38,301 nt of DNA from Burkholderiaceae bacterium (GCA_029866055.1 JARXAG010000146.1:1-38301), one strand, 5' to 3'. Positions 8,333-17,060 are shown, numbered from the stretch's first letter. A program made the numbers and translations. Notes: generated from the sequence alone by a model not told the origin.

Positions 8333-9151
8333 ATGGATCCGATATTTGCGTTGGCTTTGGCGGTTTTAGGCTGTGTCACAGGCTTTGCCGCCGGGCTCTT
8401 GGGTATCGGAGGCGGCATGATTTTGGTGCCGTTTTTGACTTTGCTGTTCACTTGGCAGAGCTTGCCACTTGAGTTGACGGTGCACGCCGCGATTGCGACT
8501 TCGATGGCGACTATTTTGTTCACCTCAGTGTCAAGTGTACGGGCACATCAAAAAAAGGGCGCGGTGCGTTGGGATCTTGTGGCCGCGCTAACGCCCGGTA
8601 TTGTGGTGGGCGGCTTGATCTCGGGTGGGGCCTTATTCTCGTTACTGAAAACAGGTTGGTTGGCGCTGTTTTTTGCAGTGTTTGTTGCCTACTCGGCCTT
8701 GCAAATGCTGCTAGACAAAAAACCTAAACCTTCGCGTCATATGCCGGGCCCGGTTGGTACGGCTGCGTCGGGTGGTGCGATCGGTTTCATTTCAGGTTTG
8801 GTGGGTGCCGGTGGCGGTTTTATCTCAGTACCCTTTATGTTGTGGTGCAATGTGCCTCTGCATCAGGCCGTGGGCACTTCGGCAGCCCTAGGCTTTCCGA
8901 TTGCGCTGGCTAACACCATTGGGTACGTGTGGTCGGGTTGGGGACAAAGCGGCTTGCCACCAACGATGGTGGGCTACATTTTTTGGCCGGCGCTGATTGT
9001 GTTGGCGCTGTTCAGTGTCTTTCTTGCACCGCTTGGCGCTCGCGCAGCGCATAACCTGCCGGTTAAAACCTTAAAGCGAATTTTTGCGTACCTGTTGTTT
9101 GGCTTGGCCATTTACATGGGCTTTAAGGCCTACCTGTCATTTTTCGGCTAA
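8333..9151 (+). CDS. TSUP (TauE/SafE) family membrane permease
   Basis: An integral membrane protein of 272 residues with about eight hydrophobic segments. It belongs to the sulfite exporter TauE/SafE (TSUP) family, whose members move sulfite, sulfoacetate or other small organic anions; the substrate cannot be told from sequence. The internal duplication typical of the family is visible as two related glycine motifs, GLLGIGGGMILVPF near residue 22 and GLVGAGGGFISVPF near residue 155. The ATG at 8333 begins directly with a hydrophobic segment. Its stop codon overlaps the stop of the convergent methyltransferase gene. Confidence 0.88.
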   Translation: MDPIFALALAVLGCVTGFAAGLLGIGGGMILVPFLTLLFTWQSLPLELTVHAAIATSMATILFTSVSSVRAHQKKGAVRWDLVAALTPGIVVGGLISGGALFSLLKTGWLALFFAVFVAYSALQMLLDKKPKPSRHMPGPVGTAASGGAIGFISGLVGAGGGFISVPFMLWCNVPLHQAVGTSAALGFPIALANTIGYVWSGWGQSGLPPTMVGYIFWPALIVLALFSVFLAPLGARAAHNLPVKTLKRIFAYLLFGLAIYMGFKAYLSFFG

Positions 9152-10071
9152 CGCATGGGGGGCGTTCTCGTGATCGCGCTCACGTTGACGCGGGTTTCGC
9201 CAGTTGTTGCGCGCCGCGTGCTGCTGCGCCAGGCGTGTCCATAAGCCACTTCAACCGTTAAGTGCAGGCGGCCATCTGCTTTGCGCTGTGTCTCAAGGGC
9301 TGCCAGCAACGCTTGATAGCGGTCGCGCCCCAACAGGCCGGCGCGTCGCCCAACACTTGGGTTGCCGCCTAACGCTTTGACGTCTGCTAAGAGCTTTTCG
9401 GGTGTGGCGTAGGTCAGGGTCAGAACCTCTTGATCCATCACAGGGTCAGCAAAGCCTTTTTCAATCAGCAGATCGCCAAAGTCGTGCATATCGACAAAGC
9501 TTGGCGTGACCGTCTTGAGGCCGGCTTGTAGCGCAGCTGCGCGCACCTCTTGTAAAGTGGCTGGCCCGAAGCATGAAAAAAACACCAGTCCATTGACCCG
9601 CAGAATGCGCCCCCACTCTTGCAACACGTCATGCGGTGCGGCGTGCCAGTGCAAGGCGAGGTTCGACCAGACAAGCTCAAGACATTCTGGTGCGAGACCC
9701 GTCTGTGCCAGATCGGTTGTTAGCCATTCTGTGTTGGCCGAGGCACCACGCCACTGCGCGAGCTTTTGACGCCAACCGGCAGAAAAATATTTCTTGGCTT
9801 CGTGCTGCGCCTGCCCTAAAAGGGCCGAGGTGTGATCTTGCCCGATATAGCGCGCGGAGGGATAGCGGTGATGGAGCAGCGCGATTTGCTGCCCTGCGCC
9901 GCACCCGGCATCAAGGATTCTTTCGGGCTGCAGTCGTACAAGTCGAAGTCTTTCATCCATGCGCCGCGCGACCTCGCCGTACAAAAACTGCGCCGCCGAT
10001 AAGTCGCCGCGTCGACTGAACTGTAACGCGACATGAGCAGAGTTGAGCGGCAGTGTATTTGGGGTGGACAT
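9148..10071 (-). CDS. SAM-dependent methyltransferase, BioC-like
   Basis: Class I methyltransferase of 307 residues. Motif I is ILDAGCGAGQQ at 52-62, the acidic post-I position is in the YIGQDH segment, and a LVWSNLALHWH stretch resembles that of BioC (malonyl-ACP O-methyltransferase, first step of pimeloyl-ACP synthesis for biotin). E. coli BioC has about 250 residues; this protein is longer, with an extra C-terminal segment (about 250-307) rich in Arg and Thr. No other bio genes are nearby, so a biotin role is only suggested and another small-molecule methyltransferase is possible. It is divergent from comF, separated by about 75 bases. Confidence 0.75.
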   Translation of the reverse strand: MSTPNTLPLNSAHVALQFSRRGDLSAAQFLYGEVARRMDERLRLVRLQPERILDAGCGAGQQIALLHHRYPSARYIGQDHTSALLGQAQHEAKKYFSAGWRQKLAQWRGASANTEWLTTDLAQTGLAPECLELVWSNLALHWHAAPHDVLQEWGRILRVNGLVFFSCFGPATLQEVRAAALQAGLKTVTPSFVDMHDFGDLLIEKGFADPVMDQEVLTLTYATPEKLLADVKALGGNPSVGRRAGLLGRDRYQALLAALETQRKADGRLHLTVEVAYGHAWRSSTRRATTGETRVNVSAITRTPPMR

Positions 10072-10146
10072 TGTGAGCGTGGTGATGGCAAAAAAAGAGA
10101 TCTTGGCGAGAAAATGTCGGATGCGCCGCGAAACAAAGGTACCAAA

Positions 10147-10992
10147 ATGTACTCTATCTCTCAGAAAATTTTACGAAGTCTACCGGCGGCTTGTCCATTA
10201 TGTGGCTTGGGTGCGCGTGGCGGCGACTTATGCGCGGGCTGCGCGCAAGACCTTGAGCTGCCTGTCAATGTGCAGGCACGTTGTCACGTTTGCTTTGAGG
10301 CGGTGCCTGGGGCCGCAGTGTCGCACGCTTCATCCGAGGGCGACGAGCAAGCCAAGATTCTAGAGGCTTCAGGCACCTCAGAGTGGCTCGCGGCAGGTGA
10401 GATTGCCGGGCTTGTGCCAGCGGTACGATGCGCTCGGTGCTTGCGCCAGCCGCCCGCTTACTCTCGCCTTGTGGCGGCGATCGAATACAGCTACCCCGGA
10501 GATATGCTGATTCAGCGTTTTAAAGAGGGTGCTCGCCTGGATTACGCGGGTTTGTTTGCACGGCGTTTGTGGAGCCGTCTGCAAACTCACTCAAGGGTTT
10601 GCCAGACCAAGGCGTCGCTTAGTGCACTTGTGCCGATCCCGTCTAGCCAAAGCGCACTCAAACGTCGCGGCTTTAATCCCGCGAGTGAGCTTGCCCGCGA
10701 ACTTGCCCGCTTGAGCGGTTATCCCTTGCGGCAAGAGTGGCTGATCCGCACCCGTGAAGCCTGCACACAAAAGACGCTCGATGCCCGTGCGCGTCGCGAC
10801 AGTGTAGAGGGTCTATACGCGTGCCAACGGGCTGTGCCCTTCGTATGGGTCGGCTTGGTGGACGACGTTGTCACAACAGGCAGTACGATGCACACCGCTG
10901 CAAGGGCCTTACTCAGTGCGGGTGCTGCAGGGGTTGTGGGGCTAGCCGCTGCTCATACGCCGCGCACGTGGCAAAATGATGCCTATGATTGA
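10147..10992 (+). CDS. comF: ComF family protein (zinc ribbon plus phosphoribosyltransferase domain)
   Basis: A 281-residue member of the ComF/GntX family, linked in several bacteria to DNA uptake by natural transformation; its biochemical activity is not settled. Cysteine pairs of a zinc-binding N-terminus are visible (CPLC at 16-19, CAGC at 29-32, CHVC at 46-49, then CARC). The C-terminal phosphoribosyltransferase domain carries the PRPP-loop motif VDDVVTTGST. The frame is open upstream to 10033, but that start would overlap the divergent methyltransferase gene. ATG 10147, with an AAAGG-like site upstream, gives a normal N-terminus; ATG 10114 is an alternative. The 3' end overlaps trmL. Confidence 0.87.
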   Translation: MYSISQKILRSLPAACPLCGLGARGGDLCAGCAQDLELPVNVQARCHVCFEAVPGAAVSHASSEGDEQAKILEASGTSEWLAAGEIAGLVPAVRCARCLRQPPAYSRLVAAIEYSYPGDMLIQRFKEGARLDYAGLFARRLWSRLQTHSRVCQTKASLSALVPIPSSQSALKRRGFNPASELARELARLSGYPLRQEWLIRTREACTQKTLDARARRDSVEGLYACQRAVPFVWVGLVDDVVTTGSTMHTAARALLSAGAAGVVGLAAAHTPRTWQNDAYD

Positions 10993-11455
10993 TGTCATCC
11001 TTGTGCAGCCCGAAATCCCTCCGAATACGGGCAACGTGATCCGCCTGTGCGCCAACACCGGTGCGCGTCTGCATTTGGTGCGACCACTCGGATTTGAGAT
11101 TGACGACAAGCGCCTCAAGCGCGCTGGCCTCGATTACCACGAGTGGCAGCCAGTCAAGGTGCACGATTCGCTTGAGTTGGCGATTGCAGCAACCGGTGCG
11201 CCACGCGAGCGAGTCTTTGCGATCACAACGAAGGCAACCCAACTCGTGGGACAAATTGCCCTACAAGCGGATGATGTGTTTGTCTTTGGCTGTGAAACTG
11301 CTGGTCTCACGCCACAGCAACGAGCGTTGTTTCAGCCCGAGCACACAATCCGCCTGCCGATGCTGCCCGCACAACGCAGTTTGAATTTATCGAATGCCGT
11401 GGCAATTGTTGTGTTCGAGGCGTGGCGCCAACAGGGCTTTATTGGCGGCGTGTAG
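10985..11455 (+). CDS. trmL: tRNA (cytidine/uridine-34-2'-O)-methyltransferase TrmL
   Basis: SPOUT-class methyltransferase that modifies the ribose at wobble position 34 of certain tRNAs. The 156 residues match the compact TrmL family (E. coli 157). Family motifs are PEIPPNTGNVIRLCANTG at the N-terminus, FGCETAGL in the middle, and the knotted C-terminal RSLNLSNAVAIVVFEAW. In-frame ATGs at 10976 and 10979 are also possible, but the start at 10985 aligns best with the family N-terminus. It begins inside the comF 3' end, suggesting translational coupling, and converges on the Bug gene with only 6 bases between stops. Confidence 0.93.
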   Translation: MIDVILVQPEIPPNTGNVIRLCANTGARLHLVRPLGFEIDDKRLKRAGLDYHEWQPVKVHDSLELAIAATGAPRERVFAITTKATQLVGQIALQADDVFVFGCETAGLTPQQRALFQPEHTIRLPMLPAQRSLNLSNAVAIVVFEAWRQQGFIGGV

Positions 11456-11461
11456 CTTGAC

Positions 11462-12424
11462 CTAATCTAAAGACAAGTTCAGGCGCGTCATCACCTCATC
11501 CCAGCGTTTTTTTTCTGTCTGCATCAACTCTCGCAGAACTTGCGCAGTTGAACCCACCGCAGAAAAGTATTGAGCTGAAAATTTATCTTTGATGGGTGGG
11601 GTTGCTAAAATTTCAGAGAGTACTTGCTGAAGCCTTAGCAAAATGGCTGGGTCTGTGCCCGCAGGTGCAAGCATGGCATGCCACGAAATCGCCTCAAAGC
11701 CCTCAAACCCTTGAGCGGCCAACGGAGCCACCCCAGGCAAGGACGCCGAGGCAAGTCGGCTGGTCACACCAAGCACTTTGAGCTTGCCTTCTTTTGCCTG
11801 AGGCATGGCGATTGCAGGCACCATAAAGCTTGCTTGAATATCGCCAGCAAGCATGGCGGTCGTAATTTGCGGAAAGCTAGCGTAAGGAACGTGCAGTAGC
11901 TCGATTCCTGCCTGTTGTTTAAAAAGCTCCATTGCTAAATGCGCTGCGCTACCCGCCCCGACCGAGCCGTAGTTCAAGACATTTGGTCGCGCGCGGGCGC
12001 GTTCAATAAACTCTGCGGTGCTATTGATCTGCAGTGACGCGCTGAGCACCAAGACGTTTGGGCTAGTAGCAACCAAAGTAATGGGTGCCAGATCTGCGGC
12101 AGGGTCGTAGCCCAAGGTTTTTTTATACAGCGTTGGGGCAGTGACTAGGGGGCCGTTGATGGTGTACAGCAGCGTGTAGCCATCGCTAGGCGCGCGCGCG
12201 ACGAAGCGTGTGCCTAAGTTGCCACCTACACCTGGTTTGTTCTCGATCACAATATTTTGCTTAAGGGCCTGACTCAAAGGTTCGGCGACCTGACGAGCGA
12301 GTAGGTCGGGCGAGGAGCCAGCCGGGAACGGTACGATTAAATGAATCGGACGATCTGCAGGCCACGCCGCCCACGCGTTGTGTGCAAACAAGGCAATCAG
12401 AAAGAAAAAAAGATGACGCAGCAT
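11462..12424 (-). CDS. Bug/TctC-family periplasmic solute-binding protein
   Basis: A 320-residue protein with a clear signal peptide (MLRHLFFFLIALFAHNAWA, cleavage near residue 19). The mature part is of the tripartite tricarboxylate transporter receptor (Bug) family, with WPADRPIHLIVPFPAGSSPDLLAR and NYGSVGAGSAAHLAMELF. These proteins capture carboxylates or amino-acid-like ligands in the periplasm for TctAB transporters or as signal inputs, and are hugely expanded in Bordetella and relatives. No tctA or tctB is nearby, so it is an orphan of unknown ligand. The frame extends upstream into gpsA (to 12472), but ATG 12424 places the signal peptide properly and has an AGAG-like site. It lies 31 bases after gpsA. 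Confidence 0.9.
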   Translation of the reverse strand: MLRHLFFFLIALFAHNAWAAWPADRPIHLIVPFPAGSSPDLLARQVAEPLSQALKQNIVIENKPGVGGNLGTRFVARAPSDGYTLLYTINGPLVTAPTLYKKTLGYDPAADLAPITLVATSPNVLVLSASLQINSTAEFIERARARPNVLNYGSVGAGSAAHLAMELFKQQAGIELLHVPYASFPQITTAMLAGDIQASFMVPAIAMPQAKEGKLKVLGVTSRLASASLPGVAPLAAQGFEGFEAISWHAMLAPAGTDPAILLRLQQVLSEILATPPIKDKFSAQYFSAVGSTAQVLRELMQTEKKRWDEVMTRLNLSLD

Positions 12425-12455
12425 ATATTCTTTGCTCTGTAGCATGATGGGACGT

Positions 12456-13526
12456 TTATTCTGTGGTCGCAACGCGTGACAACAGTCGGGTCACGGCATC
12501 CAAGGGTTTAACGCCTTCAAATAAGACGTTGCACACTGCCTCGGTGATTGGCATCTCGACGTTGAGTTTGCGGGCTCTTTCACGAACCGCACGCGCGCAG
12601 CGCGCACCCTCTGCGGTCAAGCCCGAGGCCAGCAAAGAGTCAAGCGTGTGACCTTGGCCAATCGCCAAACCGACTTGTCGGTTACGCGACAGGTCTCCGG
12701 TTGCAGTTAACACCAGATCGCCCAAACCGGTGAGCCCCGAAAAGGTTGCCGCTTGTGCACCAAGGGCTTCACCAAAGCGGGTCATCTCAGCGAGGCCACG
12801 GGTAATGAGTGCGGCTCGCGCATTTGTACCCAAGCCTAAACCATCGCCCACGCCGCAAGCGATTGCCATAATGTTTTTTAACGCACCACCGACTTCAACG
12901 CCCAAGACATCTTGGCTTGTGTACACGCGAATATTGCCGCCATGCAGTGCTCGAATCGTGGCCTGACGTAAGTCGGCGCTATGGCTTGCGACGGTGAGCG
13001 CCACCGGAAGCCCGCGTGCCACTTCAAGTGCGAAAGATGGCCCAGAGAGCACACCCGTGGGAATGCCGCTGATATGTTTCAGTGCTGAGAGTGCGACTTC
13101 GCTGGGCAGTTGCGCGCTGTCAGCTTCAAGCCCTTTGCAGGTGTACAGGATGCCCGCGAGCGCAGGAGTTGTTGGCGTGAGTTGTTCGGCAAGCTGCTCG
13201 CACAAGGCCCGCAGCCCAGCGAGCGGAACGCCCAAAATCAGTAACCCTGGCGCAGGGCCACGCTGCGCATGTGCCAGTGCTTGCGATAAAGCTGCAGTGC
13301 ACATTAACGAGTTGGGCAGTTCGATTGCAGGTAGATAGCGCGCACTGAGGTGTTGGGTGTTGATGACCTCTGCTAACTTGGCGTCACGCGCCCAGAGCAA
13401 CGTTGGCGCGTGCCTGACGGCTACGCACGCCAACGCCGTACCCCAAGCTCCTGCGCCCAGTACCGCAACGTGTTGGGGCACGGGCGGCGCTGAAGCCGTA
13501 GACAGAGTTGGGCTGGGGTTGCTCAA
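12456..13526 (-). CDS. gpsA: Glycerol-3-phosphate dehydrogenase (NAD(P)+)
   Basis: Reduces dihydroxyacetone phosphate to sn-glycerol-3-phosphate for phospholipid synthesis. About 356 residues, with the N-terminal dinucleotide-binding motif [14 protein letters not shown] (about 20-33), the NAD-domain segment [21 protein letters not shown], the catalytic-Lys region [14 protein letters not shown], and the C-terminal TGLGDLVLT and SRNR segments. The longest frame starts with TTG at 13526, one base after the secB stop; an in-frame GTG a few codons before VAVLGAG is the alternative. There is no strong ribosome binding site for either, so coupling to secB translation is likely. The rhodanese-grxC-secB-gpsA order is the same as in E. 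coli. Confidence 0.93.
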   Translation of the reverse strand: MSNPSPTLSTASAPPVPQHVAVLGAGAWGTALACVAVRHAPTLLWARDAKLAEVINTQHLSARYLPAIELPNSLMCTAALSQALAHAQRGPAPGLLILGVPLAGLRALCEQLAEQLTPTTPALAGILYTCKGLEADSAQLPSEVALSALKHISGIPTGVLSGPSFALEVARGLPVALTVASHSADLRQATIRALHGGNIRVYTSQDVLGVEVGGALKNIMAIACGVGDGLGLGTNARAALITRGLAEMTRFGEALGAQAATFSGLTGLGDLVLTATGDLSRNRQVGLAIGQGHTLDSLLASGLTAEGARCARAVRERARKLNVEMPITEAVCNVLFEGVKPLDAVTRLLSRVATTE

Positions 13527-13527
13527 A

Positions 13528-14055
13528 TTACTGTCGCGTCATGCCAGGCGGCAGAATTAAACCTGAGTCGCCGCCGTTTGATGCCGGAGCGGCTTGTGCT
13601 GCCTCTGCCATCCGCTGCTCAAAGAGCGCCTGAAAGTTGACTTCGGCCAAGTGCAGCGGTGGCAAAGAGGTACGCGTGATGGCATCAGCGATGTTTGCAC
13701 GCAGATAGGGATAGAGCATGGTCGGGCACACAATGCCCATCAGCGGATCAAGCTGCTCGACGGGCACGTTTGCAATTTCAAAGACCCCGCCCTGAGTGGC
13801 TTCGACCAGGTACAAAACCTTATCGCCGATTTTTGTCGTGACGGTGACCGTGATGGTCGATTCAAAGACCGTTTCAGCCAGCGCTTGGCCGCCGACATTG
13901 ATCGTCACTTCAACTTTCGGTCCTTCTTGTTCGAGGAAAATATTCGGTGCATTGGGCATCTCAAGCGATAGATCTTTGAGGTAGACACGCTGCATGTTGA
14001 AGACAGGGGCGTTGGTATTTTGAGCTTGATCGGCTTGGGCGTTTTGGTCAGACAT
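13528..14055 (-). CDS. secB: Protein-export chaperone SecB
   Basis: Tetrameric cytoplasmic chaperone that keeps preproteins unfolded and hands them to SecA. The 175 residues include the family core [17 protein letters not shown] near the N-terminus, the strand [34 protein letters not shown], and the [12 protein letters not shown] motif. The tail is longer than in E. coli (155 residues) and ends in an Ala/Gly/Pro-rich stretch. ATG 14055 has an AGAGAG ribosome binding site. It lies 114 bases downstream of grxC, the largest gap in this cluster, and one base before gpsA. Confidence 0.95.
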   Translation of the reverse strand: MSDQNAQADQAQNTNAPVFNMQRVYLKDLSLEMPNAPNIFLEQEGPKVEVTINVGGQALAETVFESTITVTVTTKIGDKVLYLVEATQGGVFEIANVPVEQLDPLMGIVCPTMLYPYLRANIADAITRTSLPPLHLAEVNFQALFEQRMAEAAQAAPASNGGDSGLILPPGMTRQ

Positions 14056-14169
14056 AAATAACTCTCTAATTTCAGGGGAGGGGAAATGATCGTATGGCTA
14101 GGGTGTGTGGCAACGATAGAAACAGAGCACATCGCGCGGCAAGTTTGCTTAGCGATGCGCGCACGACAA

Positions 14170-14427
14170 TTAGCCGTTGAGCAAAGGCATCAACTTGCCT
14201 TCGCGGTCAAGCGCTGACAAGTCGTCAAAGCCACCCACATGGGTGTCGCCGATATAAATTTGTGGCACGGTGCGCCGACCCGTGCGCTCCATCATCAGAG
14301 CGCGCTGTTCGGTATCAACATCAATACGAATTTTTTCGATTTCAGTGACGCCGCGTTGGGTTAAGAGCATTTCAGCGCGCGAGCAATACGGGCAATAGCC
14401 GGTGGTGTACATCACAACTTTAGACAT
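14170..14427 (-). CDS. grxC: Glutaredoxin 3
   Basis: Small dithiol glutaredoxin of 85 residues that reduces protein or glutathione mixed disulfides with glutathione as electron donor. The active site is Cys12-Pro-Tyr-Cys15 in TTGYCPYCSRA. The glutathione-binding TVPQIYIGD (with the cis-proline) and GGFDDL motifs are both present, and the length is the family norm. It lies two bases after the rhodanese gene and upstream of secB, an order conserved in E. coli. Confidence 0.96.
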   Translation of the reverse strand: MSKVVMYTTGYCPYCSRAEMLLTQRGVTEIEKIRIDVDTEQRALMMERTGRRTVPQIYIGDTHVGGFDDLSALDREGKLMPLLNG

Positions 14428-14429
14428 GA

Positions 14430-14852
14430 TCAGGCTCCGGTTTTATTAGCAGTGACAGGCAGCCCAGCGGTCAGCCAGGCTTTCAGACCCCCATCGAGGG
14501 TGACAACTTCAGTAAAGCCAAGTTTGCGTAAGCGCGTCGCTGCGCCGAGCGCGCTACGGCCGACATCGCAAATGACAATAATGGGCTTATTTTTAGGCAG
14601 TGCTGCGGCCTTTTTTTCGAAGTCGCCCAAGGGCACGTTGCGGGCTTGGGGCACGTGACCAGCATTAAATGCCTCTGAGGGGCGAACATCGACCAACACC
14701 GCATGCTGGTGGTTCATCATTTGTACGGCTTGGGCGCTTGAAATCGCCGCGCCGGCGCGGCTGCGTAGGATCATGGGCCAGGTGAGCGCCAGCCCCGAAC
14801 CTAGCGCAACGGCTAGCAAAAGCAGGTTGTTTTGATTGGAGAAAAAATCCAC
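14430..14852 (-). CDS. Membrane-anchored rhodanese-like sulfurtransferase (YibN-like)
   Basis: A 140-residue protein with an N-terminal transmembrane helix (about 9-29, LLLLAVALGSGLALTWPMIL) followed by a single rhodanese domain (about 38-135). The active-site loop has Cys95 in ICDVGRSA, and Asp55/Arg57 lie in VDVRPSEAF. Such domains carry persulfide sulfur on the catalytic cysteine; the acceptor is unknown. It corresponds by position to E. coli yibN, first gene of the yibN-grxC-secB-gpsA cluster. It is divergent from gpmA, about 110 bases apart. Confidence 0.9.
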   Translation of the reverse strand: MDFFSNQNNLLLLAVALGSGLALTWPMILRSRAGAAISSAQAVQMMNHQHAVLVDVRPSEAFNAGHVPQARNVPLGDFEKKAAALPKNKPIIVICDVGRSALGAATRLRKLGFTEVVTLDGGLKAWLTAGLPVTANKTGA

Positions 14853-14920
14853 GGTGTGTCCAAATAAGTACGGTTAACCCCTAAATTATCGGGGAGGGTG
14901 GGCGTGACGCGTCAGACAAT

Positions 14921-14926
14921 TATAAA
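14921..14926 (+). promoter_or_regulatory. Candidate -10 box for gpmA
   Basis: TATAAA (5 of 6 matches) sits 36 bases before the gpmA ATG in the divergent rhodanese/gpmA intergenic region. No good -35 match is found at 16-18 bp, so this is weak evidence from position and one box only. Confidence 0.3.
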
Positions 14927-14962
14927 ATGGTGTCCTTCTTCATACTTTAACCTGTGTCAGCC

Positions 14963-15715
14963 ATGTATAAATTAGTCTTAATGCGTCACGGCGAAAGCCA
15001 ATGGAATCTCGAAAACCGCTTTACCGGCTGGACCGATGTCGATTTGACCGAGGCCGGGCGCGAGCAGGCGCGCAAGGCGGGCGAATTGCTCAAAGACAAG
15101 GGCTACGGCTTCGATTTGGCTTACACCTCGGTGCTCACCCGTGCGATTCGTACGCTTTGGCTGGCGCTTGACGCCATGGGTACGATGTATGTGCCGGTTC
15201 ACAATAGCTGGCGCCTCAACGAAAGGCATTACGGCGATCTGCAGGGCTTAAACAAAGCCGAAATGGCCGCGCAATATGGCGATGAACAGGTGTTGATTTG
15301 GCGTCGCGCTTACGCGATCGCGCCAAATCCAATCGCTTTAGACGACCAACGTCACCCGCGGTTCGACCCACGGTACGCCAAGCTCACCCCTGAGCAGCTG
15401 CCCGCGACCGAGTGCTTGAAAGACACGGTGGCAAGGGTTTTGCCTTTCTGGAGCGAAAGCATCGCTCCCGCCATTCGCGCCGGTCGACGGGTACTAGTGG
15501 CCGCCCATGGCAACAGCTTGCGCGCCTTGATTAAACATCTTGATGGCGTGTCAGACGACGAGATCGTGCATCTGAACATTCCCACCGGGCAACCGCTGGT
15601 GTACGAACTCGATCAAGATTTAAAGCCGATCAAGCATTACTACCTGGGCGACCCCGCTGAAATTGAGGCTGCGATGGCAGCCGTTGCGGCGCAAGGCAAG
15701 GCAAAAAAGGATTAA
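14963..15715 (+). CDS. gpmA: 2,3-bisphosphoglycerate-dependent phosphoglycerate mutase
   Basis: Interconverts 3- and 2-phosphoglycerate in glycolysis and gluconeogenesis through a phosphohistidine. The 250-residue length is the GpmA norm. The catalytic motif is RHGESQWN with His9, followed by [37 protein letters not shown] (with the catalytic Glu) and the second histidine in [14 protein letters not shown]. The frame extends to a GTG at 14954, but ATG 14963 matches the family N-terminus. Four bases separate it from envC. In E. coli the same neighbourhood (envC one side, rhodanese-grxC-secB the other) holds the unrelated cofactor-independent mutase gpmI. Confidence 0.96.
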   Translation: MYKLVLMRHGESQWNLENRFTGWTDVDLTEAGREQARKAGELLKDKGYGFDLAYTSVLTRAIRTLWLALDAMGTMYVPVHNSWRLNERHYGDLQGLNKAEMAAQYGDEQVLIWRRAYAIAPNPIALDDQRHPRFDPRYAKLTPEQLPATECLKDTVARVLPFWSESIAPAIRAGRRVLVAAHGNSLRALIKHLDGVSDDEIVHLNIPTGQPLVYELDQDLKPIKHYYLGDPAEIEAAMAAVAAQGKAKKD

Positions 15716-15719
15716 TTCC

Positions 15720-17060
15720 ATGCGCCAGCTCACGCGGTGGCTGTGTGGGGCGCTCAGCGGGTTAGCAGTCTGTGGTGCTGCTTGGGCAACTACGGCTGAA
15801 ATTGCCGCTAAACAGGCTCAAGTCGTGCGTGAGCGCGTTGAGCTACGCGCACGCATTGAGGCCTTGCAAAAAGAGATCGACGAGCGAGAGGCGAGACGCA
15901 AAGAGGCTTCCGACGCACTGCAAGTGTCAGAGGCTGCAATTTCGGTGACTACACGGCGTTTGAGCGAGTTGGCAACGCAGTTGCGCCAGGCGCAAGCCGA
16001 TCTCGACGAGTTACAAATTCAATTCAAGCGACAGTTTGGGATCTTGGTGATGCGGCGCGACGAACTGTCTAACCAATTGCGCAAGCAGTATTCAAGTGGC
16101 CTGTCGCCCTGGACGGCCCTGTTATCAGGCGATGATCCTCAGCAGATTGGTCGCGATTTGACATACTTGGATTACATTTCACGGGCGCGGTCAGCGGCGG
16201 TGACCGCGGTAAAACAAGAAATTGACCGTTTGGCCGAACTTGAGGCAAAAACAGAGCTGCGCAGGCAGGATGTGGTTCGGTTGGTACAAGAAACAACCGA
16301 GCAAAAAACGCTACTTGAGGCGCAAAAGAAAGAGCGAGCCACGGTGTTGGCTCGGATTGAAGGGCAGTTGCAGGCTCAGCGTGTCGAAGCTGCGACGCTT
16401 GGCCGTGACGACAAGCGCCTGTCCGACCTGGTCGACGACCTTGCCGGGCAGCTGCAGGCCGCCCGCCAGGCCGCTGAAAACGCTCGTAAGGCCGAGGCCG
16501 CACGTCAGGCCGAGCAAGCTCGCCAAGAAGAACAGGCGCGACGTCAGGCCCAAGAAGAGAACCAGGTTAAAGAGGCGAACCAGGCCAAAGAACGCAAAGA
16601 GGCGCAGGCTCGGGCCGCTGCGGCGGCAGCCGCCCGCGCCTCTGAAAGCCAAGTTGAATCAGGCGCTGTTGGGGCGGGCCTTAAACCAGGCTTGCGTTGG
16701 CCGGTCAAGGGCCAGGTGATGGCCCGCTTCGGAACTGACCGCCCCGAAGGCGGGGTGTGGCGCGGCGTGTTGTTGCGTGCCACCGAGGGTGCCTCGGTCC
16801 AAGTGGTGGCCTCGGGTACAGTGATCTACGCGAACTGGTTGCGAGGTTTTGGTAATCTGATCATTATTGATCACGGGCAGCAATATCTGACCGTCTACGC
16901 GTATAACCAAAGTTTACTTAAGCAAGTCGGCGATACGGTTAAAACCGGAGAGACAATTGCCCTTGCAGGAAGTACCGGTGGACAGGTGGATTCGGCCCTA
17001 TACTTCGAAGTACGGCATCGCGGGTCAGCCGTTGACCCGGTTCAGCTTTTGGCGCGCTAA
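15720..17060 (+). CDS. envC: Murein hydrolase activator EnvC
   Basis: Periplasmic activator of the cell-division amidases (AmiA/AmiB class), recruited by FtsEX in E. coli. The 446-residue protein has a signal peptide (about 1-24, ending AAWA), a long coiled-coil region (about 25-310) whose last part is an extreme Ala/Gln/Arg/Glu/Lys-rich stretch, and a C-terminal LytM domain (about 320-446). The LytM zinc and catalytic residues are degenerate as in EnvC: VWRGVLL replaces the first HxGxD motif, VYAYNQ replaces the YxH motif, and LYFEVR replaces the LHFE histidine. It should therefore activate rather than cut peptidoglycan. ATG 15720 gives the signal peptide at the N-terminus. It is followed by ctpA. 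Confidence 0.93.
   Translation: MRQLTRWLCGALSGLAVCGAAWATTAEIAAKQAQVVRERVELRARIEALQKEIDEREARRKEASDALQVSEAAISVTTRRLSELATQLRQAQADLDELQIQFKRQFGILVMRRDELSNQLRKQYSSGLSPWTALLSGDDPQQIGRDLTYLDYISRARSAAVTAVKQEIDRLAELEAKTELRRQDVVRLVQETTEQKTLLEAQKKERATVLARIEGQLQAQRVEAATLGRDDKRLSDLVDDLAGQLQAARQAAENARKAEAARQAEQARQEEQARRQAQEENQVKEANQAKERKEAQARAAAAAAARASESQVESGAVGAGLKPGLRWPVKGQVMARFGTDRPEGGVWRGVLLRATEGASVQVVASGTVIYANWLRGFGNLIIIDHGQQYLTVYAYNQSLLKQVGDTVKTGETIALAGSTGGQVDSALYFEVRHRGSAVDPVQLLAR

Noticed and set aside
16222-16719. A 165-codon frame overlapping envC on the same strand.
   Set aside because: It is the shifted reading of the Ala/Gln/Arg repeats in the envC coiled coil and gives a Lys/Arg/Pro-rich nonsense protein; envC itself is intact.
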